From positions 3,906,001 through 3,970,000 of the forward strand of contig CP066225.1 of NCBI GenBank assembly GCA_016350165.1: DNA of 64,000 nucleotides, read 5' to 3'. The notes beneath the pieces were generated by a model that was given only the letters and a program-made list of their open reading frames with translations, was not told the origin of the DNA and searched no databases. Source of the stretch: Planctomycetota bacterium. GTDB lineage: Bacteria > Planctomycetota > Phycisphaerae > Phycisphaerales > Phycisphaeraceae. Position numbers and translations under genes: made by a program. Below are positions 1 through 8,776 of the stretch, piece after piece; the stretch's first letter is position 1, and the number at the start of each line of letters is the position of its first letter.

Positions 1-283
1 CGAACTCGCCGTGAGGATCGAAGACGAGTGAGAGTGGAATGGCGAGAAGGATGATGGCGACGGAAGCGATGAGCCCAATAGATGCGAAGTTAAGATATGC
101 GATGCCGTTGAGGAATTTTTGAGGCCAATGTACCTCCGTTTTGAATTTGTCGAGTGTATACTGAACGGGGGCTCCACATTCGGGACAGGTTTGAGAGGGT
201 TCAAGTGTGCGGAGGTTGTATTTGCAGTCGTGGCAGAGGATGTCTGTGGTGATGCGGAGTTTGATGATGTTTTGTGATTGCAT
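1..283 (-). CDS. zinc-ribbon membrane protein, partial (runs off left edge)
   Basis: Only the first 94 codons are inside the window; the reading frame is still open at base 1. The start ATG is at 283-281. Four cysteines (residues 17, 20, 33 and 36) form a CHDCKYNLRT...CPECG zinc ribbon. It is followed by one hydrophobic segment, about residues 63-88. The same cysteine arrangement recurs in the next three genes, so this is the fourth member of a tandem family. A cytoplasmic zinc ribbon ahead of membrane helices is common in planctomycetes, but I know of no assigned function. It is probably a membrane protein that binds a partner or nucleic acid through the ribbon; that part is guesswork. Confidence 0.75.
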   Translation of the reverse strand, partial: MQSQNIIKLRITTDILCHDCKYNLRTLEPSQTCPECGAPVQYTLDKFKTEVHWPQKFLNGIAYLNFASIGLIASVAIILLAIPLSLVFDPHGEF

Positions 284-389
284 AAATCGCACAGCCTCGG
301 AAGTTGGTTGCGATGTAGGAGCCTTGGTTGTGGTATTAGTACGTGTAGTGTGAGTGATTGGTTCGTTTGGGGGGCAAGCTAATCAATGA

Positions 390-1439
390 TTAGATGATGA
401 GTTTTGGGTTTCGGATATGTGCGAGTGCACAGCTTCTTATTTTTCGAGCAGTGAGTGCGGTGAATGAGTAGTTGAAGATCATGAGAAAGAAGATGATGAT
501 GCAGAGGTAGGTGAATGAATGGTTGAGGAAGGTGAGGTGGCTGGGGTAATGATAGGATTTTGATGATGATTGGTGAAAGCTGTTTAAGTAGTCTTGGTAA
601 GAGAGGGAGAGTTCGATGCCGTTGATGATGTAGAGCAAGGAGGCGAGGTAAATGATGGTTCGGAAGATGATTTTGTTTACTTTTGCAAGGGTTTTGCAGC
701 TATTTGAGATTTTGTTTAGTGAGAAGTGAGTGGTGATGTAGGAGGTATAGGTGAAGAAGTTGGTGAATCTGGATGCGAGTGTGAAGACGAAGAGATAGGT
801 GAGAGGGATGAAGAGCGCGGGTGTGATGATGTCACTATAGAGTGTCATTTGGTCTGCAGAGGATTGGCCACGAATATGGTTGGTGAGTATGAAGGGGATG
901 GCGAGGGAGGCCAGGATGAAGATGGGGAAGAGGAGGCATGAAATGACGAGAGGCGCATTTGTTCTGGCGAGACGAATGCGTGATTTGAGGTAGATGAATT
1001 TTGGTGGGGTGTATTTTGGGGTGTCGGTGTAATCGCCTATGCAGACACATGAGCAGGTGAGGAGGATGACGCTGGTGATGCCGAAGAAGACGATAAGGAT
1101 GCAGGGGCTTACGTTGATTCCGATTGGAAGGATGTTGATAGGGTTGAGTAAAAGGATGGCGAATGTTGAGAGGAGGGCGGCGATGACGGAGAGGTTGATG
1201 ATGAATGTTTGGGAGGACTTGAGGTTGATGTACCAGTTGTCGTTTGTGATGTCTGTGGATCGGTAGATGAGGGATTTGTAGACGGAGTGGCCGCATTCGG
1301 GGCAGTTGTTGTGGATGCTTTGGGTGCGAAGATTGTATTCGCATTGATGGCATGCGAAGTCTTTGGAGACGTGGCCATCTTTGACGGGTGCGCTTTTGGG
1401 GATGGGTGGAAGTTTTTTTATTGGGGATGGTGTGGGCAT
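390..1439 (-). CDS. zinc-ribbon six-helix membrane protein (tandem paralog)
   Basis: This 349-residue protein has an N-terminal zinc ribbon with Cys30, Cys33, Cys46 and Cys49, in the pattern CHQCEYNLRT...CPECGHSV. About six hydrophobic helices follow (roughly residues 75-95, 105-135, 165-190, 200-222, 255-275 and 310-335). There is no signal peptide, so the ribbon should face the cytoplasm. A short proline-rich leader with 'SAPVKDGHVSKDF' precedes the ribbon and is matched in the next two paralogs. The upstream neighbour's stop lies only four bases before this start, so the genes are probably co-transcribed. No catalytic motif is visible. The function is unknown. Confidence 0.8.
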   Translation of the reverse strand: MPTPSPIKKLPPIPKSAPVKDGHVSKDFACHQCEYNLRTQSIHNNCPECGHSVYKSLIYRSTDITNDNWYINLKSSQTFIINLSVIAALLSTFAILLLNPINILPIGINVSPCILIVFFGITSVILLTCSCVCIGDYTDTPKYTPPKFIYLKSRIRLARTNAPLVISCLLFPIFILASLAIPFILTNHIRGQSSADQMTLYSDIITPALFIPLTYLFVFTLASRFTNFFTYTSYITTHFSLNKISNSCKTLAKVNKIIFRTIIYLASLLYIINGIELSLSYQDYLNSFHQSSSKSYHYPSHLTFLNHSFTYLCIIIFFLMIFNYSFTALTARKIRSCALAHIRNPKLII

Positions 1440-1443
1440 GATT

Positions 1444-2517
1444 TTAATTGATGGTTAGTGGGTAGATTATTCTTGCTGCGGCTTTGGCAGCTGTGCGTAT
1501 TTGGATGGCGGAGAATATGGTGAGTGCGTAGATGATGGACATGAGGAATAGTGCGACGAGCAAATAGTAGTAGAGAGCGTTTGTGATGAAGAGGAGGTGA
1601 GATGGTAATTGGTAGTTGGGTTTGGTTTGATCGTCGGGGCTTGCGATGAAGTATTTGTGGAAGAGGTGATCGTGGTTGATGAGGAATTCGAATACTGCGG
1701 AGAGGGTGAAGAGGAGCGTGATTGTGATGAGGATGCTGAATGTGATTTTGGTAATGATTGCGAGTGTGCGTGCGAAGGTTTTGGTGTAGCTGAGGTTGAA
1801 GTGTTGAGCGATTTGTGCGGTGAGGTTGTGGTAGCAGGTGATGCGTGAAGAGAGGGTGAAGAGGAAGGCGAGTACGAGAGGTGGGGTGATGATGTTGGTG
1901 ATAATGCTTGTGTTTACGTAGTTGTATGCTGCGCCGGTGACGTTGCCTCCGGAGTAGATCATGCCTAGGCCGTTGGCGACTAGTAGTGCGAGTATGATGG
2001 TGTAGGTGATGGGGATGAGGATGGTGAGGATGACGAGTGAGATGTTGGTGCGGCGTAGTTTTTTGCGGTGTGGTGAGTTGAGGATGTGTGCTGGGATTTG
2101 GGGTGATTGGGAGACGAGTGCGTTGATGCCGAAGACGGAGATGCCGAGGGTGACGAGGGCGATGATGATGATGCTTACGTAGAGGGCGCAGAAGAAGTTG
2201 CTGAGGTTGTCGGGGATTGGCCAATGAAGGGGTGAGATTTGTGTGAAGAGGAGAAGGCAGATGAGCGAGGCGATGGGTGAGAGAAAGATAGCGTTACTTT
2301 GGCTGAATTGGATGTGGTGAGGCCAATAATGTGGAGCGTTAGTGGCGTAGCGTGTGAGGATTGTTTTGCGGATTGAGTGGCCACATTCGGGGCAGGTGTT
2401 GTTGATGTTGAGTGTACGGAGGTTGTAGGCGCATTGTGTGCATGAGATGTCTTTGGTGATGTGGCCGTCGATGACTGGGGCTTTTGGTGGGATGGGAGGG
2501 AAGTTGTGAGGAGGCAT
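1444..2517 (-). CDS. zinc-ribbon six-helix membrane protein (tandem paralog)
   Basis: A 357-residue paralog of its two flanking genes. The zinc ribbon is CTQCAYNLRT...CPECGHSI with Cys26, Cys29, Cys42 and Cys45, preceded by 'KAPVIDGHITKDI'. About six transmembrane helices follow. Outside the ribbon and the leader the paralogs have drifted widely, so the duplications look old or fast-evolving. The gene ends four bases before the next paralog starts and begins 27 bases after the previous one ends, which fits one operon. No enzyme motif is seen and no function can be assigned. Confidence 0.8.
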   Translation of the reverse strand: MPPHNFPPIPPKAPVIDGHITKDISCTQCAYNLRTLNINNTCPECGHSIRKTILTRYATNAPHYWPHHIQFSQSNAIFLSPIASLICLLLFTQISPLHWPIPDNLSNFFCALYVSIIIIALVTLGISVFGINALVSQSPQIPAHILNSPHRKKLRRTNISLVILTILIPITYTIILALLVANGLGMIYSGGNVTGAAYNYVNTSIITNIITPPLVLAFLFTLSSRITCYHNLTAQIAQHFNLSYTKTFARTLAIITKITFSILITITLLFTLSAVFEFLINHDHLFHKYFIASPDDQTKPNYQLPSHLLFITNALYYYLLVALFLMSIIYALTIFSAIQIRTAAKAAARIIYPLTIN

Positions 2518-2544
2518 GGTAGGGTACTAATCGAGGGTTAGTGG

Positions 2545-3621
2545 TTAGGTAGATGGTGAGTTGGTGTTGATGCGGCCTTTGATTGAGATGCGCAGGAGGA
2601 TAATGATGATGAAGAGAGTGATGAAGAGTGCGAGGATGTAGAGGTTGAGTGCGGCGAAGGCGATGAAGGCTGCAGCGATGAAGAGGGTTGAGACAGAGGA
2701 GATTGAATTGGGGAGTGTGTCGAGGAAGTACTGGGGATCGGCTACGAAATCGACCGCTACGAAGTCGACGGTGAGTGATGCGATGGTGAAGAGGAAGATG
2801 AGTGATGCGATGGTGAAGAGGGCGAGTGTGATGTAGAAGATGATGTTGCAGGTGAGGCTGACTTTGGGGCGGTCGAAGTATTTGGCGATGTGAGATGTGT
2901 AGCGAAGGAAGCATGTGAGGACGATGCATGGAAAGACGCTCATGCAGAAGATGAAGGATGCGACGATTATGACGAAGATGGTGATGAGGCCGTAGATGGC
3001 TGTGGTGCTTGGGGAACTGCTTGTGGTTGCGAAGTAGATGGGTATGAAGATGCTGGGGACGATCATTAAGAAGATGACGGCAATGGTTGCGATGGTCCAG
3101 AAGATGTAGAAGAAGCGAAGGTATTTTCGTGAGGGTAGGTTTGCGATTTGCTCGGGTGTTGATTTTTTCTTTGTGGTGTAGAAGATGACGCCGATGAGGA
3201 GGAGGATGTATACGGCGATGGTGGCGGGGAGTGAAAGGCAGGGGATACTTGAGGAGAAGGTGGTTGGGGTGGTATTTGCGTATTGGATGAGTAATGCTGG
3301 GATGAATGAGATGAGGTAGAGGCCGATGGTGATGCATACGGCGATGATCATAAGGAGGAGGCCGGTGGAGATGGTTTTAAGCCAAGGGATGTGGTTGTAG
3401 AAGGATGAGCCGAGGACAATGGATTTGATGATTGAGTAGCCACATTCAGGGCAGTTGTTTTCGACGTGGGCGGTGCGCAAGTTGTAGGCGCACTGGTAGC
3501 AAGGGAAGTCGCTTGAGACGAAGCCGTGTTCGACGGGAGCGTTTGCTGGGAGTTTGGGTGTGCGGGGAGAGGGGTTTTGCTCGTCGGAATTATCGTAGGG
3601 TAAGTTGTCGTTTTCGCTCAT
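2545..3621 (-). CDS. zinc-ribbon membrane protein (first gene of tandem array)
   Basis: This 358-residue protein is the promoter-proximal member of the array. Its ribbon is CYQCAYNLRT...CPECGYSI with Cys41, Cys44, Cys57 and Cys60, after a longer polar N-terminus and 'NAPVEHGFVSSDF'. Five to six hydrophobic segments follow. An internal near-repeat, 'FVAVDFVAD' with 'LFTIASLIFLFTIASL', reflects a short DNA duplication near 2745-2820. The gene is separated from ftsH by about 150 bases that contain the ftsH terminator, so the array probably has its own promoter in that gap. Function unknown. Confidence 0.8.
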   Translation of the reverse strand: MSENDNLPYDNSDEQNPSPRTPKLPANAPVEHGFVSSDFPCYQCAYNLRTAHVENNCPECGYSIIKSIVLGSSFYNHIPWLKTISTGLLLMIIAVCITIGLYLISFIPALLIQYANTTPTTFSSSIPCLSLPATIAVYILLLIGVIFYTTKKKSTPEQIANLPSRKYLRFFYIFWTIATIAVIFLMIVPSIFIPIYFATTSSSPSTTAIYGLITIFVIIVASFIFCMSVFPCIVLTCFLRYTSHIAKYFDRPKVSLTCNIIFYITLALFTIASLIFLFTIASLTVDFVAVDFVADPQYFLDTLPNSISSVSTLFIAAAFIAFAALNLYILALFITLFIIIILLRISIKGRINTNSPST

Positions 3622-3715
3622 AGGTCTTCAGGTCTAATGAATGGTTAGAGTGATTGGGTACTGAGGCAATGAGTCTTAATAGGAGATATTATGACGGATT
3701 TATGGATGGAGGGGA

Positions 3716-3745
3716 AATAAAAAAGCACTGCGAATGCAGTGCTTT
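3716..3745 (-). terminator. Rho-independent terminator of ftsH
   Basis: A perfect 10-bp stem, AAAGCACTGC and its complement, with a four-base loop lies at 3722-3745. Read on the minus strand it is followed by a T-rich tail. It sits 24 bases after the ftsH stop. Confidence 0.85.
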
Positions 3746-3768
3746 GAGTGTTCATATTGTTGGGCAGG

Positions 3769-5865
3769 TTAAGCTGGTGAAGGTTCTGAAGAAGGAGGGG
3801 TTTCTGAGTCGGTGTCTTCTTGAGGTGTTGTGGCTTCTTCGGCTAATTTTTCTTCTTCAGCTTTTTTCTTTTCAGCTTCGAGGATTTGAGTGACAGTTGG
3901 TTTGTCGAGTGTTTCGCCAGCCATGATTTTGTTGACTTCGTCGGAATTGAGTGACTCGTATTTGAGTAGCGCTTGTGCGAGGTCTTCGACCTGCTGATTG
4001 TGATCTTCGATGATCTGTTCAGCTTGTTTATAGGTTGTGTTGATGAGGTTGCGGATTTCTTCGTCGACGAGTTTGTTGGTGTCGTCTGAGAAGGATTCAC
4101 CTTGTTCCCAAGGGTTTTTGTTTTCGTCGGAGTTTGAGTAAAGGAAGAAGCCAGCGCGGTCGGACATGCCGTATTCGGTGACCATTGCCTTTGCGATGCC
4201 TGAGGCTTGGCGGATGTCGCCTGCGGTGCCGTTGTACATGTCGCCGGTGTATTTGAGTTCAGCGATACGTCCGCCGTAGGAGACACGCATCATGGCGAGA
4301 AGCTGTTTGCGTGAGTAAAGGTGACGGTCTTTTTCGGGGAGCATGTGTGTGGTGCCGAGGGATTGGCCGCGTGGGATGATTGTGACCTTGTGAACAGGGT
4401 CGGCATCTGGGTCGAAGTGTGTGATGATGGCGTGGCCGGCTTCGTGATAAGCGACGACACGACGTTCATCTTCTTCGATTTTTGCGGACTTACGTGATCG
4501 GCCCCACTTGACCTTATCGCGTGCTTCTTCGAGGTCGTCCTGTTCGACGTAGTCTTTGTTAGCGAGAGTAGCGCCGATGGCAGCTTCGTTGATGATTGCT
4601 TCGAGGTCAGCACCGGAGAACATTGGAGTGCCACGAGCGAGTTTTTCGAGATCAACATTTGGTCCCATCTTGATCTTCTTGGCGTGTACTTTGAGAATCT
4701 CAAAGCGGCCGGGTAGATCTGGCATTGGGACGACGATTTGACGGTCGAAGCGGCCGGGACGTGTGAGTGCAGGGTCGAGAACGTCGGAGCGGTTGGTCGC
4801 TGCCATGACGATGACTTGGTCGTTCGATTCGAAGCCGTCCATTTCGACGAGGATGGCGTTGAGTGTTTGTTCACGTTCATCATGCCCGCCGGAGTTGAAG
4901 CCGGTGCCACGACGACGGCCGACGGCGTCGATCTCGTCGAGGAAGATGATACATGGTGAGTTTTCTTTGGCTTGTTTGAATAAGTCGCGGACACGAGAGG
5001 CACCGACGCCGACGAACATTTCGACGAAATCTGAGCCTGAGATTGAGAAGAATGGAACGTCGGCTTCACCTGCTACAGCTTTAGCGAGGAGTGTTTTACC
5101 GCAGCCGGGGTTGCCCATGAGGAGAACACCACGAGGTACGCGGCCACCAAGACGTTGGAATTTTTTTGGGCTCTTGAGGAACTCGATGATTTCAGAAACT
5201 TCATCTTTTGCTTCGTCGATGCCAGCGACGTCGTTGAGACGTATTTTTGAATGCTCTTTGTTGAGCATTTTGGCTTTTGATCGACCGAAGTTACCGAGCA
5301 TGCCGCCGGGGCCGCCGCCTGCTGCGCGGATGGATCTGAAGATGAAGAAGTAGATGATGATTGCGATGAGGATGAATGGTCCCCAGTTAATGAGGATTGA
5401 GGTGAGGAGGTGGTTTGAGGGAGCGTTTTTGTATTTAATGCTCTCAGCGTCAAGGCTGTTGGTGTATGAGGTGATTTGGTATGGGTTGAGTGTATCAACG
5501 TAAACGTATGGTTGAGTTTTGAGTGTTTCAGGGGAAATACCTGGCGCGTTTGCATCGAGCTTTGCGTTGATGGTTGTGTCGGTTGCTTTGATTGAATCAG
5601 GCTCGAAAGCACCGGCTTTTGCGTAGTTGAGGAAGTCGGTCCATGTGATACTTTTTCCTCTGTTGCCGGAGGAGTTGAGCATAATCAGGAGCGTGACGAG
5701 TAGACCTGCAAGGACGATCCATGCGAGTCCTGAACGAGAGAAGAAGTTGGGCGGTTTGACGTCAGGGCCTTGTCCGTTTGGACGTTTGCCTTGCTCGTCT
5801 TTGCGCGTCTCGTCGTTCTGATCGTTCTGATCTGAGTCTTTCTTAGGGTCCTCGTGGTAGGACAT
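3769..5865 (-). CDS. ftsH: ATP-dependent zinc metalloprotease FtsH
   Basis: FtsH is the membrane-anchored AAA+ protease that degrades misfolded membrane proteins and some regulators. At 698 residues it is near the usual size. The sequence shows a hydrophilic N-terminus (residues 1-44, rich in D, Q and K), a first helix (about 46-63), a periplasmic region, and a second helix (about 157-177). The AAA+ domain has Walker A GNPGCGKT (251-258), Walker B CIIFLDE (305-311) and an arginine-finger region near 368-375. The zinc protease motif HEAGH is at 474-478. The C-terminal tail (about 665-698) is acidic and low-complexity. A GAAGG ribosome site precedes the ATG. It sits downstream of lptE and the BamD-like gene, and a strong terminator follows. 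Confidence 0.98.
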   Translation of the reverse strand: MSYHEDPKKDSDQNDQNDETRKDEQGKRPNGQGPDVKPPNFFSRSGLAWIVLAGLLVTLLIMLNSSGNRGKSITWTDFLNYAKAGAFEPDSIKATDTTINAKLDANAPGISPETLKTQPYVYVDTLNPYQITSYTNSLDAESIKYKNAPSNHLLTSILINWGPFILIAIIIYFFIFRSIRAAGGGPGGMLGNFGRSKAKMLNKEHSKIRLNDVAGIDEAKDEVSEIIEFLKSPKKFQRLGGRVPRGVLLMGNPGCGKTLLAKAVAGEADVPFFSISGSDFVEMFVGVGASRVRDLFKQAKENSPCIIFLDEIDAVGRRRGTGFNSGGHDEREQTLNAILVEMDGFESNDQVIVMAATNRSDVLDPALTRPGRFDRQIVVPMPDLPGRFEILKVHAKKIKMGPNVDLEKLARGTPMFSGADLEAIINEAAIGATLANKDYVEQDDLEEARDKVKWGRSRKSAKIEEDERRVVAYHEAGHAIITHFDPDADPVHKVTIIPRGQSLGTTHMLPEKDRHLYSRKQLLAMMRVSYGGRIAELKYTGDMYNGTAGDIRQASGIAKAMVTEYGMSDRAGFFLYSNSDENKNPWEQGESFSDDTNKLVDEEIRNLINTTYKQAEQIIEDHNQQVEDLAQALLKYESLNSDEVNKIMAGETLDKPTVTQILEAEKKKAEEEKLAEEATTPQEDTDSETPPSSEPSPA

Positions 5866-6187
5866 TTAAAATCCTTCTCTTTTAAATCAAAAAGCTAGCG
5901 TTTTCTGTGAGCGAGGTTAGTTGGATTCTGTCGGTAAAAAAGACTGAATCGCAATCAGGGTAAAACAGGCTTTTGATGCCGACTAATGAAGAATCGGCCC
6001 CGGAACCTCTGATTCGCTCCTTCCCGCAGACCTGCATGAGTAAGTATCGGCAGAAAAGCGGGTGTATGCCCACGGATAATGTGGGTTAAATTGCAAAAAA
6101 CGCGGTGTTATCGGTGTATTGTCAGGGAGTATTGTTTGTTGGGGTGTAACGATTGTAGAGACGGAATGATTCCAATGAGTTTGGGGA
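5866..6187. other. intergenic, ftsH leader region
   Basis: This 322-base gap between lptE and ftsH holds no convincing gene. A 63-codon open frame at 5882-6073 (minus) has no recognisable domain and no good start. A small CCCAC/GTGGG inverted repeat lies at 6069-6085. The region probably carries the ftsH promoter and leader. Confidence 0.5.
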
Positions 6188-6736
6188 TTACCAGTTTGTC
6201 CTCATGGTGTTGACGATCTGGTTGGCCATACGGCTGATGGCTTGGTGTTGGCCGATTGAGAGCAGCTCGTTGACTGGTCGAGTCGGTGTGTATCGGCCGA
6301 TGGCCTGGTAGCCTTTGCGGTCCACAATTGTTTGCGAGGTGCGTTGGTCTTTCCACTCGAAATTGACGGTCATGATGATTTCCATCTGTTCGGGGACATT
6401 ACCTTCGCGTTTACGTGTAATGACACGTTGTTCGAAGCCTGTGATTGTACCTTGGATGATTGTGTCGGCAGTTGCAGGTGATGCGACTTTGTAGGGTGTG
6501 CGTGATTCTACTTCTTTTGCGAGTGCTTCAGCGAGGTCGGCTTCGAGGCCTGTGTAGCGTGAGGAGTTCCAGAAGGTGCGGTTCTCAAAGATTGGAACAG
6601 CGACAGTTTGGTATTGCTCGGGGTAGATATCGTGAGCGGTGTAGCCGAGGCCGCAACCGTTGAGGGAGATTACGCAGAGCGTGAGTAGCGTTAGCAATGT
6701 GTGCCGGAAGAATTTGTTGTTTTTAATGTCGTTCAC
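6188..6736 (-). CDS. lptE: LptE-like LPS-assembly lipoprotein
   Basis: LptE is the outer-membrane lipoprotein that plugs and supports LptD during lipopolysaccharide insertion. The 182-residue product has a signal peptide ending in the lipobox LNGC (Cys28). The mature start, GCGLGYTAHDIYPEQYQTVA, is followed by VPIFENRTFW, LEADLAEALAKEVE and RTPYKV, the usual layout of the LptE family in planctomycetes. The start codon is GTG at 6736, chosen because GGAGG lies five bases upstream. It is 74 bases downstream of the BamD-like gene and upstream of ftsH on the same strand, a setting that fits envelope assembly. The family match is by pattern, so a different small OM lipoprotein is possible. Confidence 0.8.
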   Translation of the reverse strand: MNDIKNNKFFRHTLLTLLTLCVISLNGCGLGYTAHDIYPEQYQTVAVPIFENRTFWNSSRYTGLEADLAEALAKEVESRTPYKVASPATADTIIQGTITGFEQRVITRKREGNVPEQMEIIMTVNFEWKDQRTSQTIVDRKGYQAIGRYTPTRPVNELLSIGQHQAISRMANQIVNTMRTNW

Positions 6737-6810
6737 AAGGCCTCCATGTCATCGCGGAACAATGGATGGTTGAGGGTCTGGTTTATATACGTCTAAAGAG
6801 ACTGGTTTGT

Positions 6811-8073
6811 TTAGTTTGGTGGCAAGGCAGGTTCGTTGAACTCTGGGTTTGGTGTGAGGTCAGGGTCGCCACTTTCGGTTGCTTCAGGGTCTTTACCTCT
6901 GCGGAGGTCTTCCTGTTGCATGATGCGTTGTTGTTCTTCAGCGTTGTTGCGTGGGCCGGTGCGTTCACTTTCAAGCTGCTGATTGAATGGATCGTCGAGC
7001 AGTGGAGCTTGCTCGATTTCTTGGTAATCAGGCAATGTGCGAGTGATGTGCTGAAGTTTGATTTTATCAGGGACGTCAAGTTTGCTGAGTTTTTGTAGTG
7101 ATTGTTGAGCAGCAGTTGTGAGTGGGTAGTCATCGATGATGCGACGGTACATGTAAGCAGCGGAGATGTTGTTCTCACGGATTGCGTACCAGTCAGCAGC
7201 GGCGAGGTCTTTGAGTGCGAGCGATTCGCTGATGCGAACGAGAAGTGATTTTGCACCGATACGTTCAGCAGAAGCGGGGTATTCGTCTTGGAATACGAGG
7301 AGTCTCGTTTGTGCTTCGATGAGGCCGGCGGGATCGTATTGTGGGCCTTTGAAACGAGCGAGTGATGCGTGGATGAGACGCAGTAACGCCCATTCACGTT
7401 GTGTTGAATCGGGGTAGTTTGCGATGAAGAGGTCGTATGCTTCGGCAGCATCTTTCATGTCGCCGATGTCGTAGAAGTAGTCGGCGAGAGTGATGGATGC
7501 GCGTTCACCAAGTGATGAGCCGGGGGCACGTTCTTGAATACGAATGAGTAGCTCTTCGCCTTCAGTGTCGGCAGGGATGACAGGTAGTGAGAAGAGTCGG
7601 CGTTTGACGCCGCTGAGGAAGAGGCGGCCGATTTGGAACTCACGTTCCAAGGCGACGTGAAATTGTTCTGATGCAGGGAAGTCGTTGATGACTTTTTCGT
7701 AATCGTAAAGTGCATCGTAGTAGTAGGTGCGGCCAGTGAGTGCATCACCTCGAAGGAGGTATGCTTCGACGAGCATTGGATTATCAGGGTACTGGGAGAT
7801 CCATGATTTTGCTTTGTCTTGCGCTTCGCGGAATTTTTGTTCAGCGATGAGTTTGCGTATGGCTTGTAGTTTGCCTTCGGGAGAGTTTGGTGGATATGTG
7901 GCGAGCTTGGACCATGTGTCACCTGTGAGTTCGTATGATTCTTGAGCGTAAGCGTTTGATGAGAGGAAGGTAAATGAGAAGGATAGCGCTGCGGCTGCAA
8001 TTGAAGTGCAGACGGTCTTGCTGAGGGGTGAATATGAGGGGCTTGTTCTTTTGAACCAAGAGCCTGATTGCAT
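6811..8073 (-). CDS. BamD-like TPR protein, exported
   Basis: A 420-residue protein with tetratricopeptide repeats of the YfiO/BamD type. The first part of the mature region reads SPEGKLQAIRKLIAEQKFRE, then ISQYPDNPMLVEAYLLRGDA, then DYEKVINDFPASEQF. In BamD such repeats scaffold the beta-barrel assembly machine at the outer membrane. A signal peptide ending ASNAYA-QE-like (SSNAYAQE) is present but there is no lipobox cysteine, so it is exported and probably soluble or loosely bound. I chose the ATG at 8073 because GGAG lies seven bases upstream; an in-frame ATG at 8151 has no ribosome site. The tail (last 60 residues) is acidic and proline-rich. The neighbour lptE supports an envelope role. 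It could also be a generic TPR adaptor. Confidence 0.75.
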   Translation of the reverse strand: MQSGSWFKRTSPSYSPLSKTVCTSIAAAALSFSFTFLSSNAYAQESYELTGDTWSKLATYPPNSPEGKLQAIRKLIAEQKFREAQDKAKSWISQYPDNPMLVEAYLLRGDALTGRTYYYDALYDYEKVINDFPASEQFHVALEREFQIGRLFLSGVKRRLFSLPVIPADTEGEELLIRIQERAPGSSLGERASITLADYFYDIGDMKDAAEAYDLFIANYPDSTQREWALLRLIHASLARFKGPQYDPAGLIEAQTRLLVFQDEYPASAERIGAKSLLVRISESLALKDLAAADWYAIRENNISAAYMYRRIIDDYPLTTAAQQSLQKLSKLDVPDKIKLQHITRTLPDYQEIEQAPLLDDPFNQQLESERTGPRNNAEEQQRIMQQEDLRRGKDPEATESGDPDLTPNPEFNEPALPPN

Positions 8074-8319
8074 AGGAATCTCCAACACCCGGCGTTGGCC
8101 GAGGTCTGTACTTTGACGAATCCGTTCAGCCCATGCTTTGGGCAGTACCATGATACCGTGAAATGGACGATATTGCCTTACTTGATGCGAGGTTAGGGGG
8201 TTTTGATTGAGAAGTGGGTTGATAGGAAAGTCATGTGGAAGAGAAGGGTGGTTGCGTGAGGGTGTATAGAGGCGAAATTGGCAGAAAATTGCGGTTCTTC
8301 CACAGAGGATGTTGTAATC

Positions 8320-8347
8320 TTGACAGGGGTTCTGTGTGCTCTAAAAT
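8320..8347 (+). promoter_or_regulatory. sigma-70-type promoter of tRNA-Lys
   Basis: A consensus -35 box TTGACA (8320-8325), a 16-base spacer and the -10 box TAAAAT (8342-8347) end 43 bases before the tRNA. This is the clearest promoter in the window. Confidence 0.75.
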
Positions 8348-8390
8348 GCTGAACTCATAAACAAGTACGTTTTATAATAAGCGTCTATAA

Positions 8391-8464
8391 GCCTCCTTAG
8401 CTCAGTTGGTTAGAGCATCGGATTCTTAATCCGCAGGTCCCAGGTTCGAGTCCTGGAGGGGGCA
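8391..8464 (+). tRNA. tRNA-Lys (anticodon CTT)
   Basis: The 74-base gene folds as a cloverleaf. The acceptor arm GCCTCCT pairs with AGGGGGC (one G-T pair). The D arm is GCTC/GAGC, the anticodon loop TTCTTAA gives CTT, and the T arm CCAGG/CCTGG holds loop TTCGAGT. The base pair at the foot of the anticodon stem (27-43) is a T-C mismatch. The discriminator is A and the CCA end is not encoded. Confidence 0.95.
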
Positions 8465-8480
8465 CTTAAGAGAAGATGAA

Positions 8481-8506
8481 GCCTTGGCAATTGCCAAGGC
8501 TTTTTT
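8481..8506 (+). terminator. terminator of tRNA-Lys
   Basis: GCCTTGGCAA followed directly by its complement and six T forms a perfect stem 17 bases after the tRNA. Confidence 0.9.
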
Positions 8507-8645
8507 CGTGCGCATGAAGAGTTATGAAACAATTCTTGCTTGTGAGATTTTTGAAGTACATGATGAATAAATGTGATGTTAGTTTTATCTAAGCAGTTGT
8601 AAATAAAGAGAATAAAAATAAATTAATAAAGGATAATTCTTGCTG

Positions 8646-8674
8646 TTGATTCAGTGGTTGGGGGTGTTTAGAAT
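8646..8674 (+). promoter_or_regulatory. possible promoter of the oxidoreductase gene
   Basis: TTGATT, a 17-base spacer and TAGAAT lie about 100 bases before the start at 8777, inside a very AT-rich stretch (8507-8755) that holds no gene. Confidence 0.35.
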
Positions 8675-8776
8675 GCGCGTTATATAAAAATGAAATAAAA
8701 ATCGTTATTGTTTCATGATTGTTCCGGCAAATAAGAAAAAAAGAAAAAACGGCCTGTGGGTTCGAAGGAGTTTAGG

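Noticed and set aside
835-3337. Long minus-strand open frames inside the zinc-ribbon genes (835-1353, 1418-2224, 2339-3337)
   Set aside because: They read as H/P/R-rich strings without domains. The strong C/A bias of the coding strand removes stop codons from the other frames.
3843-5612. Open frames of 147 to 259 codons overlapping ftsH in another frame (3843-4286, 4290-5069, 5073-5612)
   Set aside because: ftsH is certain across the whole stretch; these frames are S/T/K-rich and domain-free.
5882-6073. 63-codon frame upstream of ftsH
   Set aside because: No ribosome site, no domain and no hydrophobic segment; probably leader DNA.
8151-8151. Upstream ATG for the BamD-like protein
   Set aside because: It would put a polar stretch before the signal peptide and has no ribosome site; the ATG at 8073 has one.
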